A DNA stretch of 14,013 bases from DASYSA01 sp036003885 (lineage in GTDB: Bacteria; Acidobacteriota; Blastocatellia; UBA7656): positions 1-14,013 of the forward strand of contig DASYSA010000726.1 in the NCBI GenBank assembly GCA_036003885.1, given 5' to 3'. Under the pieces are notes generated by a model. The model saw only the letters and a list, made by a program, of their open reading frames with translations, made no database searches and was not told the origin of the DNA. The position numbers and the translations under genes are program-made. How positions within the stretch are numbered: the first letter of the stretch is position 1; each line of letters opens with the position of its first letter. Shown here one piece after another: positions 1 through 6,178 of the stretch.

Positions 1-358
1 CGGCCAGAGCTGCCAGAATCTTGTTGTTGACCGACTCATCGGTCTCGGCGTAGTACTGCCTTCGCTCCGAATGCCCGATGATTGCATACCGAGCGCCGGC
101 CTCCCAAATCATCGTCGCCGAGACTTCGCCCGTAAAAGCACCAACTCCCATCTCTGCGGCAACGTCTTGCGCCGATACCTGAACGTTGGACCCTTCCAGG
201 CGGTCGGCGAGCGGCTTTATCGCGGTGAACGCCGGTGCGACGACAATATCACAGTGAGTCGCCGCGACAACCAACGGCTTGAGCGCCTGAGCAAATTCGA
301 CAGCTTCCTGCACTGTCTTATACATCTTCCAGTTTCCGGCGATGAGCGGTCTTCTCAT
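1..358 (-). CDS. tpiA: triosephosphate isomerase, partial (C-terminus beyond window edge)
   Basis: Interconverts dihydroxyacetone phosphate and glyceraldehyde 3-phosphate in the cytosol. The first 119 codons are present; the rest, including the catalytic Glu loop, lies beyond position 1. Reading from the ATG at 358, the protein opens with the family signature AGNWKMYK, with catalytic Lys11, and reaches IIGHSERR, with the electrophilic His96. The start is the normal family start, but no Shine-Dalgarno sequence is visible. A TTGACC box (388-393) and GATAAA (364-369), 18 nt apart, resemble a weak promoter, but they would leave almost no leader. The gene follows the lipoprotein gene by 65 nt on the same strand and is probably the last visible member of the gap-pgk operon. 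Family identity is very secure. Confidence 0.96.
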   Translation of the reverse strand, partial: MRRPLIAGNWKMYKTVQEAVEFAQALKPLVVAATHCDIVVAPAFTAIKPLADRLEGSNVQVSAQDVAAEMGVGAFTGEVSATMIWEAGARYAIIGHSERRQYYAETDESVNNKILAALA

Positions 359-423
359 AAGTTTTTATCGTGGTTTCAGTCGTGAAAGGTCAAGTTGGTA
401 TTTCTGGCGGTTCGCCCTTGCCG

Positions 424-1062
424 TCACTTCCCCGGGGGTCTCTCCGCCCGCGACAACAGGATATTCTTTCGGGTTGACGTGCCAGTGGATTTGACCTCTA
501 TTAGAGCCTCACTGCTCTTGCCCTTCTTCAGTTCCCATTTGTAGTACTCGTGATCCCGGGTGTTGCTGACAACCGTCCAGCCATTCTTCTTTATCGCCTG
601 GTCGTAGAACTGGGCAATTCGCTCGTAGGTCGCCACTGTTTCGAGCATGAACAGCCCCGCCTCAATTCCGTTTATGGGTCCGATCTGAGCATAGGTTCTG
701 GTCGCCCGTGGATAGCGAGGAAGGTCTTTGAACTCACCCGTGTTCTGATCCAGAAACGGCGGCGGCTTGATCTCCGTTGAGCGAGAGGCGGCCGTGGATT
801 CGCCCTCCGCTGGAGGAGGAGGGGGAGGAGGAGGCGGCGGCGGCGGAGCCTGCTGGTCTTCGCTGCCGGGAGACGGAGCAGGCTCAGCAGCCGTATCCGC
901 AGGTGACTGCTGTCTGGCTCGCTCCCGGGACTTCTCGGTTTCGCTGGGCGGGACGTCGTTGTAGGCCGGCTTGTGTTGACAAGAGAGCGAAAAAAGAGCT
1001 GCCACGGTCGCCATCAAAAAAACGAAGCGGATACAACGTCTGCGAGTCACCTTAGCCTCCAT
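424..1062 (-). CDS. putative proline-rich lipoprotein of unknown function
   Basis: I do not recognise a named family. The N-terminus is a lipoprotein signal: basic residues (TRRR), a hydrophobic stretch, then LFSLSC with the candidate lipidated Cys28. A charged, disordered, Pro/Glu/Ser/Gln-rich linker follows (about residues 36-98) with twelve consecutive prolines. The C-terminal part (about 112-205) looks folded; it begins LPRYPRAT and has an amphipathic helix (YERIAQFYDQAIKKNGW) followed by beta-like strands. This resembles small periplasmic domains that follow a YP start. Its ATG lies 1 nt after the pgk stop, so translation is probably coupled. A GTG at 1050 is preceded by GGAGG at 5-nt spacing and may be the true start, giving a more usual signal peptide. 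Placement between pgk and tpiA is unusual; a link to glycolysis is only suggested by position. Confidence 0.82.
   Translation of the reverse strand: MEAKVTRRRCIRFVFLMATVAALFSLSCQHKPAYNDVPPSETEKSRERARQQSPADTAAEPAPSPGSEDQQAPPPPPPPPPPPPAEGESTAASRSTEIKPPPFLDQNTGEFKDLPRYPRATRTYAQIGPINGIEAGLFMLETVATYERIAQFYDQAIKKNGWTVVSNTRDHEYYKWELKKGKSSEALIEVKSTGTSTRKNILLSRAERPPGK
811..846 (-). repeat. trinucleotide tract encoding 12 consecutive prolines
   Basis: On the minus strand the codons are four CCG, three CCT, one CCC, three CCT and one CCA. The tract sits in the linker of the lipoprotein. Such runs stall ribosomes and normally need elongation factor P, and the near-perfect CCN repetition is prone to slippage. 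The opposite strand reads as poly-glycine in one frame, which creates a spurious plus-strand ORF. Confidence 0.9.
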
Positions 1063-1063
1063 C

Positions 1064-2266
1064 CTATTTATCAGTCAGGGCCGCGACACCCGGCAATACA
1101 TCTCCCGCCAGAAACTCCAGGGAAGCGCCTCCTCCGGTAGAGACGTGTGCGATGCGGTCGGCCACTCCGGCTTCGGTCACTGCGGCAACCGAATCGCCGC
1201 CGCCGACTATCGCAGTCGCACCCGATGCCGCAACGGCCTGAGCAAGCGCCCGAGTCCCTTGATCGAAGGGCGGGTGTTCGAACATACCCATCGGGCCATT
1301 CCACACTACTGTCTTCGCTCCTGCAACTCTTGCTGAAAACTTGCCGATCGTGTCCGGTCCAATGTCCAGCCCGGCCTCTCCTGTTGCAATCTCTCGCACT
1401 GAACAGGTGCGGGGCACAACCGACTTAGGATCGGAATCCCACGCAGCTTTGTCGACAACGAGGTTGTCGGTTGGAAGCAGAAAGTCGACGCCCCTGGTTA
1501 CGGCGCGCACAAGCAGATCTCGCGCGATATCCAGCTTAGCGTCTTCAACCAGCGAGCGGCCGGTCTCGACCCCCTGAGATTTCAAGAATGTGTACGCCAT
1601 GGCGCCGCCGATCAGAATCGTGTCGGCAGATTTCAGCAGATTCTCGATCACTCCGATCTTGTCGGACACCTTGGCGCCCCCGAGTATCACAACGAACGGC
1701 CGGTCGGGATTCTCGATTGCGTGGCCGAGGTAGCGCAGCTCCTTCTCCATCAAAAACCCGGCTGCCGACTGGTCAACGAAATGAGTAATGCCTTCGGTAG
1801 ATGCATGGGCGCGATGGGCTGTGCCGAACGCATCGTTTACGTAGACATCAGCCAGTTCGGCAAGCTGTCGTGCGTACTCAGGATCGTTCTTCTCTTCGCC
1901 TTCGTTGAAGCGCAGATTTTCCAGCATCAGCGCTTCGCCATCGCCGAGTGCGTCGACCATAGCGCGAACTTCGGGACCTACGGAGTCTGGGGCAAGCTTC
2001 ACCTCTTTCCCGAGCAGCTCCGAGAGTCGCCGAACCGCCGGTTTGAGCGAGTATTTCGGATCCGGCTTACCCTTGGGCCTTCCCAGGTGCGAGGCCAATA
2101 CCAGCCGCGCGCGGTGATCGAGGGCGTATTGGATGCTCGGAAGCGCAGCGCCAATACGAGTGTCGTCGCCAACCTGGCCGCTTTCATCCATCGGAACATT
2201 GAAGTCCACGCGCATAAAGACGCGTTTGCCGGCGAGGTCCAGGTCGGTGATCGAAAGTTTTGGCAT
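1064..2266 (-). CDS. pgk: phosphoglycerate kinase
   Basis: Transfers phosphate between 1,3-bisphosphoglycerate and ADP, giving 3-phosphoglycerate and ATP; cytosolic glycolysis/gluconeogenesis. The 400-residue product has the normal family length and intact signatures in order: RVDFNVP near the N-terminus, HLGRPKG, LENLRF, VNDAFGTAHRAHAST, GGAKVSDKI, WNGPMGMFE, GGGDSVAA and the C-terminal STGGGASLEFL. I chose the ATG at 2266 (MPKLSITDLDL) because it matches family N-termini. The frame stays open upstream to 2353, but that extension runs back into the heptamer array and does not look like protein. No Shine-Dalgarno sequence precedes the ATG: the minus strand there reads TTCCTCCT, the wrong polarity, and a short hairpin sits in its place. 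The gene lies 159 nt after gap and 1 nt before the lipoprotein gene, consistent with one operon. Confidence 0.97.
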   Translation of the reverse strand: MPKLSITDLDLAGKRVFMRVDFNVPMDESGQVGDDTRIGAALPSIQYALDHRARLVLASHLGRPKGKPDPKYSLKPAVRRLSELLGKEVKLAPDSVGPEVRAMVDALGDGEALMLENLRFNEGEEKNDPEYARQLAELADVYVNDAFGTAHRAHASTEGITHFVDQSAAGFLMEKELRYLGHAIENPDRPFVVILGGAKVSDKIGVIENLLKSADTILIGGAMAYTFLKSQGVETGRSLVEDAKLDIARDLLVRAVTRGVDFLLPTDNLVVDKAAWDSDPKSVVPRTCSVREIATGEAGLDIGPDTIGKFSARVAGAKTVVWNGPMGMFEHPPFDQGTRALAQAVAASGATAIVGGGDSVAAVTEAGVADRIAHVSTGGGASLEFLAGDVLPGVAALTDK

Positions 2267-2270
2267 AGGA

Positions 2271-2291
2271 GGAATCACTGATGCGTGATCC
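2271..2291 (-). promoter_or_regulatory. hairpin just upstream of the pgk start codon
   Basis: On the plus strand GGAATCAC (2271-2278) and GTGATCC (2285-2291) are inverted around a 6-nt loop, with one bulge. In the pgk mRNA this stem would end 4 nt before the ATG, where a ribosome binding site would normally be. The stem is short and was judged by eye, so a regulatory role is inference. Confidence 0.35.
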
Positions 2292-2345
2292 GTCTTCAAT
2301 GGACAGGCGTTCCAAGGCAGGCTTGTCACACCAACGTCACAGCCG

Positions 2346-2422
2346 CTCATCACTCATCACTCAGCACTCATTACTCATTACTCATTACTCAGCACTCATT
2401 ACTCAGCACTCAGCACTCAGCA
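2346..2422. repeat. heptanucleotide tandem array between gap and pgk (11 units)
   Basis: Eleven uninterrupted 7-bp units read CTCATCA, CTCAGCA or CTCATTA on the plus strand. The first four bases and the last base never change; only positions 5 and 6 vary. In the transcribed sense the units are TGAGTGC, TGAGTAA and TGAGTGA, so every unit carries a stop triplet. The array begins 3 nt after the gap stop codon and ends 79 nt before the pgk start. Confidence 0.97.
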
Positions 2423-2425
2423 CTC

Positions 2426-3433
2426 CTACAGCCCCTGCTCCACCAGGAACGCAACAAGATCAACCACTCGGCATGAGTAGGCCCACTCGTTGTCGTACCA
2501 TGAGAGCACTTTGATCAGCGTGCCGTCGACGACGTTGGTGTACTCCGCATCCAGGACCGAGGAGTTGGAGTTCCCGCGAAAGTCTATGGATACGAGCGGC
2601 TCTTCGCAGTATTGAAGAATCCCGTGTAACGGCCCCTCGGCTGCCTTCTTCATAGCCGCGTTGACTTCGGCCTTGCTCGTGCTCTTGTCCACTTCGACCA
2701 CCAGATCGACTATCGATACATTCGGGGTCGGGACGCGAAGCGCGAAGCCGTCGAGTTTTCCTTTGAGCGCGGGCAGAACAAGGCCGATGGCTCGCGCGGC
2801 GCCTGTCGTGGTTGGAATGATCGACAGCGCCCCTGCCCTCGCTCGCCGCAAGTCCTCGTGCGGCAGATCCAGCAATCGCTGGTCATTGGTGTAAGAATGG
2901 ATCGTGGTCATCAATCCCTTCTTGATGGTGAAGGTTTCGTGCAACACTTTGGCGATTGGCGCCAGGCAGTTCGTGGTGCATGAGGCATTCGAGATGACAT
3001 GGTGTTCCTTCGGCTTGTATGCACCCTGGTTAACACCGAGCACTATAGTTACGTCCTCGTTCTTGGCGGGAGCCGAGATGATTACCTTCTTTACCGAATC
3101 GTGAAGATGTTTGGCCGCGTCGTCACGTTTTGTGAACAGACCGGTTGATTCGACAACCACCTCTGCGCCGACCGAACCCCAGTCGATTTTGCCAGGGTCG
3201 CGCTCGGAGAAGACGCGAAACTCGTCGCCGTTCACAGTAATTGTGTTCTCGCCGGCTTTGATGTCTGCGTCGAGATTGCCGAGCACCGAGTCGTACTTGA
3301 GCAGGTGAGCCAGTGTCTTTGTGTCGGTGATGTCGTTAACCGCGACAAAGTCGATGTCGCCGCGATGTATTGCCGCGCGGAATATATTACGCCCAATTCT
3401 GCCGAACCCATTAATACCAACCTTGGTTCCCAT
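2426..3433 (-). CDS. gapA: glyceraldehyde-3-phosphate dehydrogenase, type I
   Basis: Oxidative phosphorylation of glyceraldehyde 3-phosphate to 1,3-bisphosphoglycerate, supplying the substrate of the Pgk encoded next. The 335-residue product has the N-terminal Rossmann motif GINGFGRIGR, VNDITDTKTLAHLLKYDS (Asp after Asn, favouring NAD over NADP), SNASCTTNCLAP with catalytic Cys152, HSYTNDQ with His179, PTTTGAA and the C-terminal WYDNEWAYSCRVVDL. The start at 3433 is fixed by a strong GGAGG (3441-3445) with 7-nt spacing; an ATG six codons upstream lies before that site and is unlikely. A stem-loop and a TTGACA promoter candidate lie in the 151-bp gap after tkt. The stop codon TAG abuts the heptamer array. 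Confidence 0.97.
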   Translation of the reverse strand: MGTKVGINGFGRIGRNIFRAAIHRGDIDFVAVNDITDTKTLAHLLKYDSVLGNLDADIKAGENTITVNGDEFRVFSERDPGKIDWGSVGAEVVVESTGLFTKRDDAAKHLHDSVKKVIISAPAKNEDVTIVLGVNQGAYKPKEHHVISNASCTTNCLAPIAKVLHETFTIKKGLMTTIHSYTNDQRLLDLPHEDLRRARAGALSIIPTTTGAARAIGLVLPALKGKLDGFALRVPTPNVSIVDLVVEVDKSTSKAEVNAAMKKAAEGPLHGILQYCEEPLVSIDFRGNSNSSVLDAEYTNVVDGTLIKVLSWYDNEWAYSCRVVDLVAFLVEQGL

Positions 3434-3470
3434 CTGTAGACCTCCGTTCAAACCTCGCCATAAGTCCTTC

Positions 3471-3488
3471 GCGCGTCGCCGGACGCGC
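3471..3488 (-). promoter_or_regulatory. GC-rich stem-loop between tkt and gap
   Basis: GCGCGTC (3471-3477) and GACGCGC (3482-3488) form a perfect 7-bp stem with a 4-nt loop. It lies 25 nt upstream of the gap ribosome binding site, within the predicted leader. No T-run follows on the minus strand, so it is not a standard intrinsic terminator. It may stabilise or attenuate the gap mRNA; the structure is visible but the function is inferred. Confidence 0.4.
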
Positions 3489-3504
3489 CTCGAGCTAACG
3501 AACG

Positions 3505-3534
3505 AACTTAGCGAATGGCCTCAGCGGGTGTCAA
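3505..3534 (-). promoter_or_regulatory. candidate sigma-70-type promoter for gap
   Basis: On the minus strand a perfect TTGACA (3529-3534) is followed after 18 nt by TAAGTT (3505-3510), a weak -10 match with three of six consensus bases. It would give gap a leader of about 65 nt that includes the stem-loop. It suggests gap-pgk can be transcribed independently of tkt. Confidence 0.35.
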
Positions 3535-3556
3535 GGCAAGCCACAGGACACAAGAA

Positions 3557-3583
3557 GAATTGCGAATTTCGAATTGCGAATTG
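3557..3583. repeat. short heptanucleotide array after the tkt stop (3.9 units)
   Basis: The plus strand reads GAATTGC, GAATTTC, GAATTGC, GAATTG: a 7-bp period with one substitution. It ends 1 nt from the tkt stop codon (3585-3587). Unlike the other arrays it contains no stop triplets. Confidence 0.8.
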
Positions 3584-3584
3584 A

Positions 3585-5456
3585 TCAGCCCACGAGCGAT
3601 TTCACCTTTGCCACAATTGCGCTGCGGTCAATGCAGTAAGCGGCCAGGAGCTCCTCCGGCTTGCCTGAGCGAGGGACCTCGCGAACCGCCAACTGATGAA
3701 CTCTGATTCCTTCGGGCGCCACTGCGCTCGCCACAGCGTCTCCTATGCCTCCCCACGCCGAATGATCTTCGACTGTGAGGATCAACCCATGCGTCTCTTT
3801 TCCCGCCGCCCGAAGAGCGGCTTCATCAATCGGCTTCACCGAGAAGACGTCGATCACACGAACCGCAATGCCTTCCCTGTCGAGCTCCTCGTACGCGGCG
3901 AGCGCTTCAAACAGGGTTACTCCGCCGGCCACTATGGTCAGCTTGTCATCCGCGCTCTGCTTTACGACTTTTGCCTGGCCGATCTTGAACACCTCGTCGT
4001 TCGAATAGATCACCGGCGATTTGGGCCTGGTCGTTCGGATATACACGATCCCTTTGGTCGAGGCAGCCAGTCGAACTGCGTGTTCAGTCGATAACGCGTC
4101 AGACGGATAGATGACCGTGGACCCTTCGATCGCCCGCATCATCGCAAAGTCCTCGAGCGCCATCTGCGAGGGTCCGTCCTCTCCAATCGATACGCCCGCG
4201 TGCGACCCGCAGAGCTTGAGGTTGGACTGGGAGACCGCTGCCATTCGAATCTGGTCATAAGCTCGAGTCAGGAAGCAGGCGAAGGTCGATGCGAAGGGGA
4301 TCTTGCCCATCGACGCGAGCCCAACCGCGGCGCCAACCATATTCTGCTCGGCGATGAAGCACTCAAAGAACCGATCCGGGTGAGCCTTCATGAACTTCTC
4401 CGCAAAGGTTGAGTTCTTTGTGTCGCCATCGAGGGCGACGACCTTGCCATTCCAATCTCCCAGGCGAGCGAGAGCGGCTCCGTACTCTTCACGTGTGGCA
4501 ATCTGGTGGCCCAACGTAAAGGTGGCGGCAGGAGGTTGTGTTGGGACGCCGGCCGCCGGCGGCGCGGACCTTCCTTCGGGCGTCTTCATCTTCATGCCAC
4601 CCGCTACGGTGATTTTGGGTTGCAGTTCCGCGAGCGCGCGCTCCAACTCTTCGCCTTTCTTGAGCGCTTTGCCGTGCCAGCCGTCCTTGTCTTCAACGAA
4701 CGAGACTCCCTTCCCTTTCTTTGTCAGAGCCACGATGACCGAGGGCTTTTCTTTGACGCTCATTGCCTCGTCGAGGGCGGCGACTATCTGCGCCATGTCG
4801 TGTCCGTCGATCGCAACGGCGTGGAAGCCAAAGGCCTCGAACCGGCGGCGGTAGACCTCGACGTCGTGGCCGTACATCGTTGCCTGACTCTGGCCCAGCC
4901 GGTTCACATCTACAATGCCGATCAGATTATCCAGTTTGTAGTACGATGCTATCTCGGCAGCTTCCCAGACTGAGCCTTCAGCAGCCTCGCCGTCACCCAT
5001 GACAACGAAGACTTTGTTGTCGACCTTGTCGAGGTACTTGCTCGACAGCGCCATCCCCGCGCCGCAGGACAGTCCCTGCCCGAGCGAACCGGTCGCGACT
5101 TCCACCCACGGCAAGCGCGGCGTCGGGTGCCCCTCGATCTCGCTGCCGAACTGACGAAGGGTCAGGAGGCGATCGACAGAGAACGCACCCGCCTCAGCCC
5201 AGGCCGCGAAAAGCAACGGCGCTGCGTGCCCTTTTGATAACACGAACCGATCGTTGACCGGATTCTTCGGATTGGCCACCTCATACCGCATCGCATGGAA
5301 GAAGACCGCCGCCGTAAGATCCGCCGCCGACATGCATGAAGTCGGATGTCCGGACCCCGCTTCTGAGGTAGCGAGGATTGAGTGAACCCGGAGCTTGTTG
5401 GCCATCGACTGAAGCGCTTGAATTGTGTCCTGGTTCGTTCGTGCAGATTGTTCCAT
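3585..5456 (-). CDS. tkt: transketolase (short, human-type)
   Basis: Thiamine-diphosphate enzyme moving two-carbon ketol units between sugar phosphates in the non-oxidative pentose phosphate pathway, yielding glyceraldehyde 3-phosphate. The 623-residue product has SGHPTSCMSAAD with His37, VLSKGHAAP, GSLGQGLSCGAGMA, the ThDP/Mg motif GDGEAAEGS (154-156) with Asn185, a Pro/Ala linker (about 285-312), FIAEQNM with catalytic Glu370, and GEDGPSQMALEDF. Residue numbering closely matches human transketolase, whereas the E. coli TktA type is about 40 residues longer. I chose the ATG at 5456 because GAGGAG precedes it with 7-nt spacing; a GTG 11 codons upstream has no such support. A -10-like TATAGT lies just upstream, beside a heptamer array. 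A dihydroxyacetone synthase activity is possible but not indicated. Confidence 0.96.
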   Translation of the reverse strand: MEQSARTNQDTIQALQSMANKLRVHSILATSEAGSGHPTSCMSAADLTAAVFFHAMRYEVANPKNPVNDRFVLSKGHAAPLLFAAWAEAGAFSVDRLLTLRQFGSEIEGHPTPRLPWVEVATGSLGQGLSCGAGMALSSKYLDKVDNKVFVVMGDGEAAEGSVWEAAEIASYYKLDNLIGIVDVNRLGQSQATMYGHDVEVYRRRFEAFGFHAVAIDGHDMAQIVAALDEAMSVKEKPSVIVALTKKGKGVSFVEDKDGWHGKALKKGEELERALAELQPKITVAGGMKMKTPEGRSAPPAAGVPTQPPAATFTLGHQIATREEYGAALARLGDWNGKVVALDGDTKNSTFAEKFMKAHPDRFFECFIAEQNMVGAAVGLASMGKIPFASTFACFLTRAYDQIRMAAVSQSNLKLCGSHAGVSIGEDGPSQMALEDFAMMRAIEGSTVIYPSDALSTEHAVRLAASTKGIVYIRTTRPKSPVIYSNDEVFKIGQAKVVKQSADDKLTIVAGGVTLFEALAAYEELDREGIAVRVIDVFSVKPIDEAALRAAGKETHGLILTVEDHSAWGGIGDAVASAVAPEGIRVHQLAVREVPRSGKPEELLAAYCIDRSAIVAKVKSLVG

Positions 5457-5487
5457 TGAATGGCTCCTCAACAAAATTGGATTAGTC

Positions 5488-5493
5488 ACTATA
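5488..5493 (-). promoter_or_regulatory. candidate -10 element of tkt
   Basis: The minus strand reads TATAGT, five of six consensus bases, placing a transcription start about 25 nt before the tkt ATG. At 17-nt spacing the -35 position falls inside the heptamer array and reads TAGATC (three of six matches), a hexamer that recurs in neighbouring units. No better -35 is visible. Confidence 0.4.
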
Positions 5494-5494
5494 C

Positions 5495-5593
5495 AGGATC
5501 CAGGATCCAGGATCTAGGATCCAGGATCTAGGATCTAGGATCTAGGGTCTAGGATCTAGGATCTAGGGTCTAGAGGATCTAGGATCTAGGATC
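5495..5593. repeat. heptanucleotide array upstream of tkt (about 14 units)
   Basis: Eleven contiguous units of AGGATCT, AGGATCC or AGGGTCT run from 5495 to 5571. A 2-nt AG slip (5572-5573) follows, then nearly three more AGGATCT units. The slip shows a past phase change in the array. AGGATCT repeats create the palindrome CTAG, so TAG stops occur on both strands. The array touches the -10 candidate of tkt. Confidence 0.97.
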
Positions 5594-5628
5594 GCGCGTT
5601 TTGAATGACAACTCAGATTGCCGTGGGC

Positions 5629-5684
5629 CCTAAATCCTAAATCCTAAATCCTAGATCCTGTCACCTAGATCCTGTCACCTTGAC
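5629..5684. repeat. inverted heptanucleotide array upstream of the cupin gene
   Basis: Units run CCTAAAT (three), CCTAGAT, CCTGTCA, CCTAGAT, CCTGTCA, then a degenerate CCTTGAC. CCTAGAT is a rotation of the reverse complement of AGGATCT, so this block is inverted relative to 5495-5593. A perfect 13-bp inverted match joins 5508-5520 with 5648-5660. The 35 bp between the blocks show no feature I recognise. Confidence 0.92.
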
Positions 5685-5708
5685 AACCAAACGGGGCCGC
5701 CATACTCT
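5680..5708 (+). promoter_or_regulatory. candidate promoter of the cupin gene
   Basis: TTGACA (5680-5685) is a perfect -35, followed by CATACT at 15-nt spacing or TACTCT at 17 nt; both -10 matches are imperfect. The last, degenerate heptamer unit CCTTGAC supplies most of the -35. The leader to the ATG at 5819 would be about 105 nt. Confidence 0.3.
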
Positions 5709-5818
5709 GCGAGTCGGGGTTGATGTTCGGGAACAGCAGGCCACTCAAAAAGAGAGTAAGAGAGACACGAACACAAAGATACGAGAGAAATAGCAGTAGC
5801 GGGTTCAGGAGCCAAAGT

Positions 5819-6178
5819 ATGCCAAGGATAAGCCTCTCAGAAAAACTCGCTCTATTCAGCGACTATTGGAGTCCAAAGATAGTCGGCGAGATCAATGACT
5901 CGCACGTCAAACTCGTCAAGCTCAAAGGCGAGTTCGTCTGGCACCACCATGAAAACGAAGATGAGTTGTTTCTCGTCATCAAAGGCAAGCTGCTGATCAA
6001 ACTGAGGGACGGTGATGTCACCCTGGAAGAAGGAGAGATGGCCATCATCCCCCGAGGCGTCGAACACATGCCGGTAGCCGAGGAGGAAGCGCACGTGCTG
6101 CTTCTGGAACCGAAGTCCACAGTCAACACAGGCAATGCGGGTGGCGAGCGCACCGTCGCCGCACCGGAATGGATTTGA
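5819..6178 (+). CDS. small single-domain cupin protein
   Basis: A 119-residue cytosolic beta-barrel protein of the cupin_2 type. Motif 1 reads GEFVWHHHENEDELFLVIKG and motif 2 reads GEMAIIPRGVEHMPVAEEE. The histidines and glutamate of motif 1 and the His of motif 2 are the usual metal ligands, so a metal site is likely. The substrate cannot be told: members of this family include isomerases, dioxygenases and sugar- or hormone-binding proteins. The start at 5819 is supported by AGGAG with 7-nt spacing; the frame is open further upstream, but that stretch (about 33 codons) is Arg/Ser-rich and unlike a cupin. The downstream aldolase gene overlaps its last 10 nt, so the two are probably co-translated. 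Confidence 0.88.
   Translation: MPRISLSEKLALFSDYWSPKIVGEINDSHVKLVKLKGEFVWHHHENEDELFLVIKGKLLIKLRDGDVTLEEGEMAIIPRGVEHMPVAEEEAHVLLLEPKSTVNTGNAGGERTVAAPEWI

Noticed and set aside
767..964. Plus-strand ORF with a poly-glycine run opposite the lipoprotein gene
   Set aside because: It is the antisense of the poly-proline codons; the minus frame has a signal peptide and operon context, this one has none.
1721..2281. 186-codon plus-strand ORF opposite pgk
   Set aside because: It lies wholly antisense to an intact, strongly conserved pgk and shows no family motif; long antisense frames are common in GC-rich genes.
2267..2353. N-terminal extension of Pgk by 29 residues
   Set aside because: The extension comes from intergenic and heptamer-array DNA and does not match Pgk N-termini; MPKLSITDLDL is the usual start.
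5495..5684. Telomere-like or origin-like repeats
   Set aside because: The TAGGATC-type repeat is internal and inverted; no DnaA-box cluster, dnaA or replication gene is present.
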